Assembly (NCBI GenBank): GCA_030435675.1
Contig: CM059621.1
Coordinates: 3,720,001-3,784,000 of the forward strand
Source of the DNA: Steinernema hermaphroditum
Lineage: Eukaryota; Nematoda; Chromadorea; Rhabditida; Steinernematidae
Direction of reading: 5' to 3'
DNA: 64,000 nt
This document shows positions 32,032 through 44,063 of this stretch, in pieces. The first letter of the stretch is position 1, and each line of letters starts with the position of its first letter. Below the pieces are notes generated by a model that saw only the letters and a program-made list of their open reading frames with translations, was not told the DNA's origin and searched no databases. A program made the position numbers and the translations under genes.

Positions 32032-32529
32032 GTTTCTGCTCCGAATTTTGAGTTAAGTTGCGGAGCAAAAAGCTCCACAACTCCAAAATCGATGACTCTA
32101 GCCAAGCTGAAGATGGGATCGCGTATGGGAATACATCCGCTATGCTCCACCACCTTTATGGAAGACAGCTCTTCGCCTCACACAAACTGACGAGCCTCAA
32201 ACACTGAAAAGATTCACTATTCACTGGAGGTGCAATAAAAAGTGACCTACGATAGCTCATAGCTTCTCATCTTTAAAATTTATATCGCTCCCACTAATAT
32301 AAAAAGCGCAACAGGAAGGGCGTTGAATGTGCTACACAATGGCATACAATACGTGGTACAATCAGTAAAAAGGTACCAAAAAATGTTAGATGAATGATAG
32401 TGAGGAAAAGTGCATGAGAACTTTTGACTCAATCTAATAGGATCGCAGACGAATACACTTTAATGTTCGCTACAATTATCCCCTATATGCAAGCAGAAAA
32501 CTGTCGGTCTGTTTATGTGTGTGTGTTTT
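32032..32529. other. intergenic, nothing recognised
   Basis: A further small inverted motif, GCGGAGCAAAAAGCTCCAC, lies near 32058. No gene seen. Confidence 0.35.
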
Positions 32530-33100
32530 TTTCCATGAGTACGAGAGCGGTCGGTCAAATCAGACACATTCGCAATGAGCCACACTGACTGTGCGTACGC
32601 GACCGGTTCACTGCCAGGGACATTAGAGAGGTAGTGACATCAGCTGTAGCATCAATCACCTGTAGCATTTGAACATGCTGGGAGACCATAACATGGATCG
32701 TGGATGGACTGGTTATCATCTGAGGCAATGGGGCTGGACCGCGAATAGGCCGGGTTATAGAAAGTAGCTTTGACCATGGAAAGGATGATGGACAGAGCTG
32801 AATATCATGGAAGGGAGCAAAGAAAGAAAAATGAGCATTGGCCGCGGAAGGGATGTGACATGAACGGGAGCAGAGATAGGGCATGGACACAGTAAAGATA
32901 TGGTATAAGCTGGGGCAGAGATGACCAAAACTTTGCAACATGGAGGACTGGACGGGATGAAGCATGGCTAGATGAACCATGGACAGGGCATAGAATGACA
33001 CACGAATGGGGATGAGCATGGAGCAGAACAGGGCATGACCATTAAGAATAAAGCATGAAGCTCTGAGCAACATAGACGCCGTCGTAGGCAGCCGATACTG
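32530..33100 (+). repeat. dispersed repeat family C (GGCATGGACAG-rich), copy 1
   Basis: A GAGCGGTCGGTC head like family A is followed by about 300 bases of degenerate ATGG/GGGCATGGACAG/GGGATG units, then GCATGAAGCTCTGAGCAACA, TAGACGCCGTCGTAGGCAGC. The tail matches 52720-52770, so this is one element seen twice. Confidence 0.55.
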
Positions 33101-33719
33101 CTAATTACTGATACTATTGTCGTGTCAACGACGAATGTACCGTGAGGGACGCGAATTCGCGCCTAGGCGCGTTTATTCACTTCATTTTTTGAACAGTTGA
33201 ACACAAACATTCTCACACATCGGGTTGACACACGATGCAAAATTTTAACGCCGCTCAAAAGTTTGGTTGCGACTATATGACGAATCGGACTACACCGAAA
33301 GTGTGACCTTCCGAAAGTCGCTACCCTGCTTTAAAAGAAAACCAGCGCTAATGTGGGATTGGACGCTCAAGAATAAAGAACATTCATCGAGATATGCCGT
33401 GAAAGGAATATGTCATAAGAGGATTCGGGTACGGTACATCAATAGATGGAACGGAGTTTTTCTGGAAAATATGGATGTAGGGATGATTCTGAGAAAATTC
33501 ATAGCTAATTCTGCCAAAATGATTAAATTACGACAAATCTTGATATTCGTTTTTTTGGCAACGACACGATAAAGAAATGAAGGAAAAGATGTGGGGGGGG
33601 GGCCCAGAGCTAATTCTGCCACAGACGTTGGAGCACAGCAAACGGAGCGGATCAAATCTTCGGTTCGGTTGGTGGCGCACGATGTGATGGTATCCCTGAT
33701 GAAAAGATGAAATTACGAT
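33101..33719. other. intergenic, nothing recognised
   Basis: Contains a run of ten or more G at about 33592-33601. No supported gene. Confidence 0.35.
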
Positions 33720-33815
33720 CTACAATATGGTGTTCCAGGCCTTCTAGAAGTCGAGCGAGCAACAGCGGACGGTGGACCGCAGAGATAGCAAGTGGTCGAT
33801 CGCGACCGCATCGTG
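33720..33815 (-). repeat. dispersed repeat family A, copy 5 (fragment)
   Basis: TGGTGTTCCAGGCCTTCTAG is the inverted TGGAACACCA core. CGAGCGAGCAACAGCGGAC follows, and the rest is diverged. Confidence 0.45.
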
Positions 33816-34176
33816 GCACAAGGCCGGCCGTTTTAAGCGCGAAGACAGTATCGCGGATCTCGACACGCGCTGATGCTAGGAAATTAAAAAAGCTCTGCAA
33901 ACTACAGCGACCTGACCGATCACAATAGAATCAGTAGTCGATGATGGCAGCAAAATAATCTTAACGCCGAATATCTCTGCTGAGTGCTTGCACGGTCGCT
34001 TTTATCCTGTCTTCAATCCATTTGTCAATGCCATAAGAAGACTTACGGGGAACTGGCGAAAAAAAAATCTCCCAAATCCTGCATCCGTTGCGAGAAGTGC
34101 TCGCATTTTTACGTCAAAGGATCAATCCTGAAGGAAAAAAGTGTATATGATCTTCGTCTCGCAAGTATAGTCTACT
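33816..34176. other. intergenic, nothing recognised
   Basis: No gene or shared repeat seen. Confidence 0.35.
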
Positions 34177-34810
34177 ATTGGGTTGGCACATTGAAAATGG
34201 GACACTTACTAAACATCCTTAAATTTTCCAACATTTTCACTTAGAGCATAATTGGATGGCGCGTTATTGAGTATAGTCATCTCTTACCCTACACTATGAT
34301 TTGCCACTTGTCCATTGCATTCCTCTTGATCTTAGAGGTATATTCTATCTTGATGGTCATTTTTTGTCACCTCGAGATGGCGAAATGCGAACTGATGTAC
34401 GGGTTTCCTATGGGATAAACTGTGCGATGGACGGTGACTGCCTTCAACCACGTACATTTCTGGTTATATCATTGGCTCTTGACTACCGAATGCACCTATC
34501 TCTGTGTTCGTCATGCATTATAACATGACCACTTCTCAAAAAGATGGATTTGGCGCGTTCTTTTTTGACGGCAACGTTTCCAAATGGTTTCGTACTATAA
34601 CAGGCAATAGAGACATGCAGTAGACAGCTATCGCTCACAGCTCCCATGTCCATAATGGATCCACGAGCTCACTTCTACTTTGCACAAATAGAGGTGAAAT
34701 GTTGAAAAAGTCGCACTTCAGCAATGGTGCCTGAGACCTCATGTTTTCAAGTTGACTCCCAAAATGGCCTTCCAATGTGGTGAGAGATTTATTAGAAAAG
34801 ATGTTTCACT
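34177..34810 (+). mobile_element. family M element 3, right end lost
   Basis: It starts TATTGGGTTGGCACATTGAA at 34176, then matches copy 4: ATGATTTGCCACTTGTCCAT, ATTCTATCTTGATGGTCATT, CACCTCGAGATGGCGAAATG, GCGATGGACGGTGACTGCCT, CCAAATGGTTTCGTACTATA and the ACTTTGCACAAATAGAGGTG acceptor region. The hydrophobic-start frame here has one frameshift. No right terminal repeat is visible, so it was truncated by about 34.8 kb (approximate). Confidence 0.65.
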
Positions 34811-36221
34811 GAGTATACCGAATTCCTACTCATGAATGAAGCGCATTCCGACGAAGCACATGCGATTCTAATGACTGCTTGGCAATGTCTTTGCCTGCCG
34901 TCTTGGGGGTCGGGGCACACCGGGAGAAATTTCATCATGCGAGCAGCTAGCGCTGGCATCTGAGAGGGTCTCAGCGAGACTTCGGCTTCTCCGAGCGGCG
35001 CAGGTGGTCACTGGGGACACAAATGAAATACTCTCGTAATTTCGGCTGCCTGAAAACAATGCAGTTTATGGCTTGATCTATTTTGTTTGAAGTTACAATT
35101 TGGCTTGTGTTTTGACTTCAGGAAAGACAGTAAGAACACGGTAGATATCTCTATTTTCAGAGTGTCTGCCGTGCACTCAACCAAGCTCCGATTGTCGTCT
35201 TTTTGAACTGAATAAGTCAGCGAAATACAACTCGGACACTTGGCCTGCTTACTAAACCTGTGAAGTTCAAAGGGGCTTTAGTTGCTGTGCTAATTATAGT
35301 AGAATAGCCCTAGCATCAAGGTGACATTCGACTGGTGACCGTCTACCACAACCCCGGCGACCATCGATCTCTCGTTTCACCGTGTGTTCGCCGCGTATTC
35401 CAATTCCGGTTTTCCACGTGCGCTAGCCGTCCACTAATTTGCAACAGAGCAGACGAACAGTCTCAACTACATCCACCAACTGGCGCTGACTGGACCTTCT
35501 TCCCATCCCATAATTAATGTCTTACTCTTCTCGGGAGTGCCTTATATGGTTTGCCCAGCCGGCACTCCGATCCCCAGAGACCTTGGCGCAGCCTCAACGA
35601 AGTGCAGCTGCCCTTCATTCGAAATTTAGCCCTTTATTAACGCCGCTTTATGGGCTTAGAGGACTTCTGTATTTGACTAGGGGCCGCGGCGAGCATTTGT
35701 CATTGTTTGCTATCACTCTCGTTGACGCGTTTCGGCGACCTCCTGCGGAGGTGGTGACCCCTAAAGATGATCGACGTTTATTGGATTAGGCTGTTGACTA
35801 GTTGATATGTGAGGAGCTTTTTTACGAATTTATTCTGTCGTGTACACTTCAGTCAGGGGGTTTTTAGACCGAATAAGCCTTACTTTATGTGGTTTAAAAT
35901 GAATGAATACAACTCTTATCGATTATCTAGCATAGAGACTAATTGTTGACTTTTGCAAAGGCGTAATGCACAACCTGTTTGTTTTCAGAATTGGTCCAGA
36001 AATATGTCTTTTATTTTTGTTATTGCTGAGGTGAGCACGTCACCTTTCTGGTCCGGTAGACAATACAAAAAAATAAAGATGTGTGGTGCGCTTTTGCGAT
36101 TTAGCTAGCCGAAATATCTTGTGTCTGTGACCTTGAACTCCACCGTATATTAACAATATCGTCATATTTGACAAATTGAAGAAATAATGCGTTGAATGAC
36201 GTGTACATTCATCACAAACAG
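34811..36221. other. intergenic, nothing certain
   Basis: A GC-richer patch at 35310-35770 has long plus-strand frames without recognisable domains. No exon model could be built. Confidence 0.3.
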
Positions 36222-36380
36222 GTTCGTGATTACTGTGCGCAGTGTGGTTTTTCGTTCCCCGAGATGTCCCTTTTTGCAACTGCCCACCGTTGTTACTTCT
36301 GTGGTTCACTGTTCGATGATGTCAAGTTGGTGATTCATTTTCAGTTGCATTTTGAAGCTACTTCATCTAAACAAACCTGA
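36222..36380 (+). CDS. possible 3' exon of a C2H2 zinc-finger protein
   Basis: After an acceptor-like CATCACAAACAG at 36210-36221 the frame reads about 52 residues to a TGA. It contains CAQCGFSFPEMSLFATAHRC and then CYFCGSLFDDVKLVIHFQLH. The second half has the Cys-x2-Cys-x11-His-x3-His arrangement of a C2H2 zinc finger, one residue shorter than standard, and the first half has another Cys-x2-Cys. Upstream exons were not found. It could be the last exon of a nucleic-acid-binding protein or an isolated relic. Confidence 0.35.
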   Translation, partial: VRDYCAQCGFSFPEMSLFATAHRCYFCGSLFDDVKLVIHFQLHFEATSSKQT

Positions 36381-36545
36381 CAGTTAAAATTAGTATCTGA
36401 ATAAAAACGTTGTTGTCTTAGCAGACGAAGCTATGTCTCGACGGATCTCTCTTTGAGACTTTCGATCAGTGCCGTGACCGCTCAAACACTTAAACCACAC
36501 GGCGTGATAGAAATTTCTCATTCTTCTCGTTTAATTAGGGTTATT

Positions 36546-38586
36546 TCAACCAGTTGCTTTTCGATGAATGATCTTCTTTCCGTTCTGATAGATCAGCAGA
36601 ATAGGATCTTTGCCGACCCCGAGTTCTGCCAGGCAAATAGCTAGTTCGTCATTTTCAATGCTATAAGTGTGCAACGCATTCTTTCGCGATGACATGTGAT
36701 AACGGCGAAGTGCTCGTAATGCCGCATGTTTCGTCATAAGTTTAGAAGGGATGTAGACAGCTGACATGTACAACGTGTCAAACGGATGATGTGCCGACGT
36801 CACCGCTTCTTGATAGCTTCTCTTAGTTTACTATTGGCCCTCTTGTATTCACCTTTTCCATGTATGTCTAGTGCGAATTCTAGGATGCAAATCCGCTTTT
36901 GCCATACGCGTTTGCCAACAAAATTCTACTTGGTTCTACTCAACTGTAATGGACTATTAGTCGATCAGCATAGGTCGCATCCAACACCCCTAATAATGGA
37001 AGGTAATTTAAAATTTGGGCTATGTTCTAGCAGCAGGTACCTCGCTCAATACGTTCAATACAGAATTTAAGCGGCTGCTGGACAAAGACAAGACACTAGC
37101 AACCTACTAGCAAGAGTGGACCGTTTTTGTGACTTTTGTGACGTTTTAAAAGTTCGCTTTTATATTAATGTTCCGTGATTGTTCATTACTTACCCGCTAG
37201 GACATTTAATTTAATTTCTGAGTTCAACATTGTCATAAACGTGAGAAAATCAAAAGATCTGGCATCATCAAATCGCATCAGCAACACCTTTTTTACGAGC
37301 CATTGCTGCAATTGTCTTTCGCCTAAAAGCGGATCTTCGATCGCCGGACGCCGACTAATCCAATCGTTCTGCGGCGTCAGCCACTCAATCTCCATTACAT
37401 AATGTGTCTGCGGCGAAAATGAGGCAAAAAGCTCAATCAAAAGCTCCGTTACGGCAACTTTTTGCCGCCCACATCTGCCTCCTTCTCTCGGCGCTCGATC
37501 GACTCAAGCGATTTGCTTCTTAGTCACCGCCGGCAGCAGATCGGCGCGATGTGGCGTGATTCCCGCGCAAACCGAACGAAAATCTAATTGCCCGGCGCGT
37601 CCGCTGCACTTCGGCAAACCGCGAAACGACTAAGAAACCGCCGATGGTCGACATGAGGGCGATCGATTCGTTTGCCGCTGACGTCGACGGCAACGTCTTC
37701 TTGTCTCCGGCTTGTGCCAGCCGTTTTAGTCTCGAAGAGTCCCCTTAATGTCTGCATCATTCTCGTGTGATTTTTGAACTCTTCTAGGGATGCAGCGAAA
37801 AAGAGACCGCTAAGATTTATGTGATACGTTCGAAAACATTTTGATTGGATGAATCCAGTGGGAGTCGCATGTTTTGTTGTTATTGCATCGATGCGGGCGT
37901 GGAAGGGCCCGAACATCAGATATGTTTTGTCATCTCCAAATATTGAGCGTAGTTGAAAACTTCAAAATTTTATCTTGAATGCTAAAGTGGTTTTACGACG
38001 TGACGATACATATGAGAAACTTAACGGTTTTAGAAATACTTGCTGTTTGGAATAGCTATTCAGCGGACAGTTTTTCCTATTTGTCAATTGTGAATCGAAA
38101 ATTCTATTGTACACATGCTAAGTTTACATCGATTTTGTCATTAAAAGCGTTGTGAATGCGTTTCCGTTTCAGCGCTCTTGTCATACTTGACGTTTGAGTC
38201 ATCATCTTTCCAGCTATCGCGTTTTTAAAATCAACAAAAACGCTGTAAGACGCCATCACATTTTGCTTTCAGATTTCAGATTCATAGGGTGTGTTTAGGA
38301 TCATTTTAATTGGCGTTATATCCAGCGATAAGCGAGGAAGATGTATTCAAATGTGTGATTATTTAATAAGCTGGCGTTCAGAAAAGGCTTCCTTTACATA
38401 AACTTAAAATCGGTTTATTCCAGGCATCGCCAGGCACTGACCTTGATCCATGATTGGCCACCGTGTTGCTCGACAAACAGTCCCTTAAATTTCGCACTTG
38501 GCACCACATTATCCAATGAACCGAAACTGGGCTCGCCTTTAAAGTCTTCGCTTTGCGAATTGCGATATGCATGCATTCTGCAATAT
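36546..38586 (-). CDS. unidentified multi-exon gene (6 exons seen, 5' end not found)
   Basis: Exons on the minus strand are 38586-38442, 38265 to about 38128, about 37933-37655, about 37600-37540, 37407-37194 and 36808-36546. The first two join in phase, as do the third to sixth; the second-to-third join is unresolved. Passages include GEPSFGSLDNVVPSAKFKGL, MASYSVFVDFKNAIAGKMMT, DDKTYLMFGPFHARIDAITT, YVMEIEWLTPQNDWISRRP and, at the end, ALRALRRYH ... DPILLIYQNGKKIIHRKATG. The last exon has the alternation of a ubiquitin-fold Ras-association-like domain, a weak impression only. No start codon was found upstream of 38.6 kb. I do not recognise the protein. Codon quality across all exons argues that it is a real gene. 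Confidence 0.5.
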
Positions 38587-39344
38587 CTAAAATAGACATC
38601 ATCCGTTCTTTCCCAAAAGATCAGCTCAGTTTGTTTTCTAAATTACACGTTTTACACTGCTTTCCCGCATTTATTCTTCCGCCGTCGCCGCAGTTTCCAG
38701 TCGTCATCCCAATCGGAAAGGGTGCATGGCGCGGCCTGTTGCCAGCCGGCCAATCGAACACTTTAAGTGTGCTAATTTGCTATTTGAGCGCGCAAGTCCC
38801 TTTCCGCTCCATGAATGTATACACTTGAGTACTCAATGTCTCATACAGAAATACTCCATACGGCTCCTCTCTTATAAGTGGAGGCGTTAGTGGCTTGGAG
38901 GATCTGTTCTCCACGACAGGTTTTGAAGTTAGGTTTAGCAAAAACCTTTCCATTGCTGTTTCTCATTTAGCTCATTCATCCCTTAATAGCACTGTCAATT
39001 CTTGTTTCTGCTAACAATTTCCCACTTTCAGAAATTGAACCGAAACATGTGTTGATTTAGCAATGTACAATGTATTTGTCAAGTATAATAAGAAGACAAC
39101 CGCATGCTGGACACCCTGAACTAAAGTGGTTTTCAGATACATTAACCTTTTTTATTTTCACAAGATACCTCATAATATTAATGAATTCTCCAGTGCGCAC
39201 AAAGCACAATAATTTGCTGTCAAGCTTTAGGCCGATTCACAGGCAACGTTTGCGGTCACAGTATCTTCAACCTCTCCATTTATCTTTCGGCTCATTAGCA
39301 TTATGGCTCTCTCCTCATAATCTCTTGAGCTGGGTGTGAGCAAT
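38587..39344. other. intergenic or 5' region of the minus-strand gene
   Basis: Minus-strand frames around 38650-38780 look partly coding (FDWPAGNRPRHAPFPIGMTT) and may be an earlier exon of the same gene. Boundaries could not be fixed. Confidence 0.3.
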
Positions 39345-39536
39345 TTAGGAGACGTTGCTTGCTGTGCCCTCGGGCGACGGGCGGGCAGGCGGCGGGGGAT
39401 CGATGCCGGTCGGGATGGAAATGAATCGCGATGGCCCCCACCCTAACAGCTGACACGCGCGCGTTATGCGGTGTGCATGCGCCTCTCCCAGGCCGGCAAC
39501 GATCGATGCGATCCCTTTTTTACGGCAGTCCATCAC
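39345..39536 (-). CDS. GC-rich 63-codon frame, possible first exon
   Basis: A minus-strand ATG frame starting MDCRKKGIASIVAGLGEAHA and continuing IPTGIDPPPPARPSPEG stands out as a GC-rich island in AT-rich surroundings. It could be the first exon of the gene at 36.5-38.6 kb, a promoter island, or chance. Confidence 0.2.
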   Translation of the reverse strand: MMDCRKKGIASIVAGLGEAHAHRITRACQLLGWGPSRFISIPTGIDPPPPARPSPEGTASNVS

Positions 39537-39555
39537 TCAACGTGTCGTTCACGGC

Positions 39556-39561
39556 TATAAA
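39556..39561 (+). promoter_or_regulatory. TATA-like box
   Basis: CGGCTATAAACTGG lies at the edge of the GC-rich island. No downstream plus-strand gene was identified, so its use is uncertain. Confidence 0.2.
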
Positions 39562-40384
39562 CTGGAAGGAGTGAATGTTTAAGTGCTCTTCCGGTCGCGG
39601 CTGTCCCTTGGCGCGTTTTTTTTTTCATCCTGTACCATCATCTGTTGCCGCTCAGATTTGTGCCGAGTCGTGACGCGATGGATGGCCAAACGGCGCGCTA
39701 GGAATGCGAGATGAGGGCGACAAGCAAAGTGGGAGTTGTGCTAATTTATTCTTTTCGGCACGTTGCACTCCACTGCCCTCTGTTGACATGTACTTGGAAT
39801 GGCGACTTGCGTTTATTAGAATTTTTGAGTGCTATGGTCGTATAGCACTGCTTGCAATGAATCCAATGCGTAGGGGCTTCTGTAGATTGTTGGTCGTACA
39901 ACATTGCTGATCTCTTCCTGATTGCGTCGATTTTGAAATATGTTCTTTGTGTAGGTAATACCCTTGACCCTTGTGGTAAACCAGTGAGCCAAAACTACGC
40001 AAACATGAAAAGGACGTTTCGTTGTTGTCCAATTGTAACTACCCATATATCCCATTCACTTGCCGTGTAAAAACCGAATTTTTTGAGAAATTGTAGTCGC
40101 CTTTTAAATGTTATTCAGTTGCACTTGACACATTAATGCAGTGAAAGCTATTCGGTGAAATTTCGCAATAGGAGCCAGCTTTTGCTCCGGCTCAGATTTC
40201 CAGCTTGACTTGGAATTTTAGTTTCGAACAAGAATCGACACATCGAAGTTTGTTGTAGTCAACTCGAAGTTCTGATTAAAAAAAGTTCAGTTCAATGAAG
40301 ATTTCGAGTCAGGTCAATTTTGATTGCTTCCATTCAAGAAACTTCGAATTGATCATAACAAATTTAATTGCTTATTTCGACCTC
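39562..40384. other. intergenic, nothing recognised
   Basis: No gene seen up to the RTE target duplication. Confidence 0.35.
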
Positions 40385-40395
40385 ACTCGACTGTC
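40385..40395. repeat. left target-site duplication of RTE copy 2
   Basis: ACTCGACTGTC here is repeated exactly at 43383-43393. Confidence 0.85.
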
Positions 40396-43382
40396 GGAGT
40401 TGCAACGACTCCGACTTTTTTCGATTCCCGTTATCGACACGGTGCGGAGCGGTCGGTCGGCGTTTCACGCTCCCGCCCTCGGCCGTGAAGATTGGTTTTC
40501 CTCGATCCAGAAGCCTTGGGAAAGCAGGATCGAGTAATGTCCCACCCCCAACTACCACGGATGGCGATTGGAACACTCAACGTGCGACGTCTCGCCACAG
40601 CCGAACGACTAGTGGAACTACAAGCCGAACTGAAGGAGATCAACATGGACGTCCTGGCGCTAACAGAACTCAGATGGAGAGGCTGCGGAGCACTGGACTT
40701 GACGGATTCGGAGTTTATCTTCTACTACGCAGGACCAGAAGACAGCACTGAAGCCTCCGGCACTGGATTTCTGCTCAACCGAAGATTCCAGTCGCATTTC
40801 CGCCAGTTTCGACGTGTAGGACCACGAATATCGCTGTTGGATCTCCAGTTTGGTCAACACCTCCTGCGCCTCTTCTCTGTGTACGCGCCGCCAACTGGAT
40901 TCCGAAGCACTGAAGAAACCGATGAAGATGATGATGATGAAGAAGACGCATACGAAGAGTTGTTGGAAATGATCCGGGCGGAACTACGGTCTGTTGGCAT
41001 GCCTGGTTGGGAAAGGGATGCCATCAGCTCCGGAACAGGTGTAATCGCTCCAGGAATGCGGGTGCACCCCGTTCTGCTTGGTGATCTAAACGCAAAAATG
41101 GGCAGAAGAACGGATGAAGAAGAACTTGCCATCGGAAACTTTGGCTACGGCGACCGAAACTGGCGTGGGCAGCTTCTGGTGGACCTCTGCGAGGACTTCA
41201 AGCTACGATCGGTGAACTCTGACTTCAAGGCCAGACCAGGACGGAAGTGGACGTGGATGTCGCCAGATAGAAGAACGCGTAACTGCATCGACTACATCTT
41301 GGCGCCACGCTCCATCGGCTTCTCAAGCTCCTCCGTTCTTGGATCACACAACGCTGGGTCCGACCATCGTATCGTCCGCGCGATCATCCAGTCATCGACA
41401 TCGTCAGCCAGAAGGGAGCCGCCGATCCTGAAGGGCAGAAAACGTCTAAACCAAGATATGTTCAAGATGGTGACAGCTGCTAACCCACCGATGATCGACC
41501 CCGATTCGCCAAATGCGTATACGGACTTGGTGAAGTACATCCAGGAAGCTGCCGAGTTCGCTGAAGAGCCCGAAGTGAAGAAAGGCCGACTGACGCCAAG
41601 TACCGTCGCTCTCCTGCAGCAACGCCGCGATCTCCGATGCCAACAATCAACCATGGCCGATAGAATCGCTTTCGCAGAACTAAACAAGCTTGTTAGACGC
41701 TAAATGCGAAAGGATATCAACAAACATCACTGCCAGCTGGTTGAAGAAGCGGTAAAGAACTCGAAGGGCTTGAGGAAGGTCCAAGGCACGGTGGCTACTG
41801 GAAGAAGAAGGATAATCCAGCTTCAAGATCGCGACGGTATCCTCCGTTCGACGACGACGCAACTCCGCCGGATCGTACAGAACTTCTACGAAGACCTCTA
41901 CGCCTCCAGCGTGCACGTAGAGCGAGAGGCCCAGCCGGAAACCGAAGATTGCATGGAGTTCCTGGAAGCCGAAGTTGAAGAAGCTCTGCGGAAGATGAAG
42001 ACCGGAAGAAGTCCTGGAATTGACAAGGTTACGGTGGAGATGCTCAAGCTAGGCAAGAGTACCTTTCTCCGCCCTCTGACCGCAATGTTCAATCGATGCC
42101 TGAGGATCTGCGAAGCACCCGCGAACCTGGCTGACTCGTCGACGGTGTTGCTGTTCAAGAAGGGAGATCCGTTTCTTATCAAGAACTACCGCCCGATCTC
42201 CTTGTTCTCCGTAATCTACAAGTTGTTGACGAAAGTCATCACGAAAGAGTTCACTTTGGACAACGCGCAAACGCCAGAACAAGCAGGATTTCGAAAGAAC
42301 TACTCGACGGTCGATCATCTGCAAGCACTCAATCAGCTAATGGAGAAGACCAGAGAATACCGGGTTCCAGTTTTCATCGCTTTCATTGATTACGAAAAAG
42401 CCTTCGACTCTGTTGAAGCTAACGCAGTTTGGAACGCTGTTCAGCGACAAGGAGTGCCGAAGCCTATCACCGATTTGCTGCAGAAGCTCTACGACGAAGC
42501 CGCGTCTCAAGTCACGATCGAAGGAGACCGAGTTCCGATCGAAATTCGACGAGGAGTGCGGCAAGGAGACTGCATAAGTCCGAAGTTGTTCACAGCAGTA
42601 CTTGAAGAAGTATTCCGAGAACTGGAATGGGATAACTACGGATTAAATGTGAACGGCAGAAAGCTGACAAACCTCCGGTTCGCTGACGACGTTGTCCTGA
42701 TCGCGAAGAAAAAAGACGAGCTCCAGACGTCGCTCAAATGCGGACTGAAGATGAACAAGGCGAAGACGAAGATCCTAGCCACCGATGAAACGACGATCCG
42801 CCTAAATGGAGAAGAAATAGAACAAGTTGAAGCGTTCATTTACCTCGGGCAGATGGAGCGTGTTCCGGCGATACCAAGAGTTCCTGACTTCGAAGACAGT
42901 GCAGATGCGGTGGAAACGACGCCTGCACGACCAGTGCATTCTCACGGCAATGCTGTATGGATGCGAGACATGGGCGTTGACACAGACAGCGCAGCGGAAG
43001 CTTGCAGCCGGCCAGCGACGGATGGAACGCAGGGTCGTCGGTGTGAGACTCCTCGATAAGAAGAGCAACGACTGGTTGCGAGGAGTTACGAAGTTCACCG
43101 ACGTCGTGGAAGCCGCAAAGAAGCGCAAATGGAACTACGCTTGGAAGCTCGCCAATGAATCACCAGAAAAATGGTCGCGTCAACTGGAAGAATGGCGTCC
43201 ACCAGTAACAAGACCACTCGGAAGGCCGCGGACAAGATGGCGAGATGACTTTGTGAAGAAACTCGGCACCACAAGATGGCAGCAGCGCGCCCGAGAAGAA
43301 TTGCGTACAGAGTGGGCAAATAATGGGGTGTGACACATTGTATCAATGTTGATTTCACAAAATAAACTTGAAACTTGAAAAA
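40396..43382 (+). mobile_element. RTE-type non-LTR retrotransposon, copy 2, near full length
   Basis: A 2987-bp insertion bracketed by an 11-bp target duplication. It begins with a small palindrome, GGAGTTGCAACGACTCC. It has a single long reading frame for endonuclease and reverse transcriptase and ends with AATAAACTTGAAACTTGAAA, the RTE-like short tandem tail. It is inactivated by one nonsense codon and a 56-bp deletion (see the pseudogene entry). The very high similarity to copy 1 implies recent activity of the family. Confidence 0.95.
40492..43333 (+). pseudogene. RTE endonuclease/reverse transcriptase, nonsense codon and frameshifting deletion
   Basis: The first frame (40492-41703) has an APE endonuclease: LNVRRLATAERLVELQAELK, LALTELRWRG, LGDLNAKMGRRTDEEE and SHNAGSDHRIVRA. 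It ends at TAA 41701, where copy 1 has GAA. The second frame (41704-43059) holds reverse transcriptase motifs NYRPISLFSVIYKLL, FIDYEKAFDSVEA, GVRQGDCISPKLF and FADDVVLIA. After CTCGGGCAG at 42852 it lacks the 56 bases that copy 1 has there, which shifts the frame. The C-terminal domain continues in a third frame (42827-43333, RPLGRPRTRWRDD). Translation from the first ATG at 40492 or from 40537 is equally possible. Confidence 0.93.
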
Positions 43383-43393
43383 ACTCGACTGTC
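43383..43393. repeat. right target-site duplication of RTE copy 2
   Basis: Exact repeat of ACTCGACTGTC from 40385-40395. Confidence 0.85.
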
Positions 43394-44063
43394 AATCTTG
43401 ATGCTGGGGATAACTGCGACTGTTGGCAAGGAGTATTGTGTAAACAGCGCCCACTATCAAAGAAAAGCGAATGCTCTTGCCACGTGCCCTTTGTCTTTCG
43501 TCGTCTGCATAACCGCCAAACGTGAAAGAAACGTTGAAATTTGGAACAAAAGCCCGTGCAAAAACTGCGTTTGTCTTAAGGCGCTTATCTCAAGACATTT
43601 CGCGTTGCTGTGTACTCTTTCAGAAACATAAAAGCCGAACATATTGTAAACGCTAAAAGAACATTTGATAGTCACTTTTAGAGCACGCTAGTATCATATT
43701 TCAAAATAACGTCTCTGCACTTGCTTGCGGTTAGTTCCACTCCTTTGTCGCTACATCGAGCCTGGCGTCTGATTGATGCGTGTTTGTACCGACTTTACCC
43801 TGGCTCAAACCACACACTATTGACATCTGCTATGGAGAAATGATATCAATCTTATAGCAGGTGGATTTCCTCCTTTTTCATCCGTTTTCCAATCCAGCTT
43901 CCTTCTTTCAATATTAAATTTTCGGAGACAAAATCCATTTGAAATTCATAATGTCTTTGGAAAACCATGGAAATAAGCGAAATCCATCTCTTTGCCTGGA
44001 AATGTATATTTGGTTCAACAAGGAGCATCCTTTTGAAATAATCATTATTCTCCAAAACTCGAT
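43394..44063. other. intergenic, one weak candidate exon
   Basis: A minus-strand frame at 44055-43852 (FKRMLLVEPNIHFQAKRWIS) looks partly coding and includes an acceptor-like TACATTTCCAG. It may extend the minus-strand frame just upstream, but nothing is certain. Confidence 0.25.
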
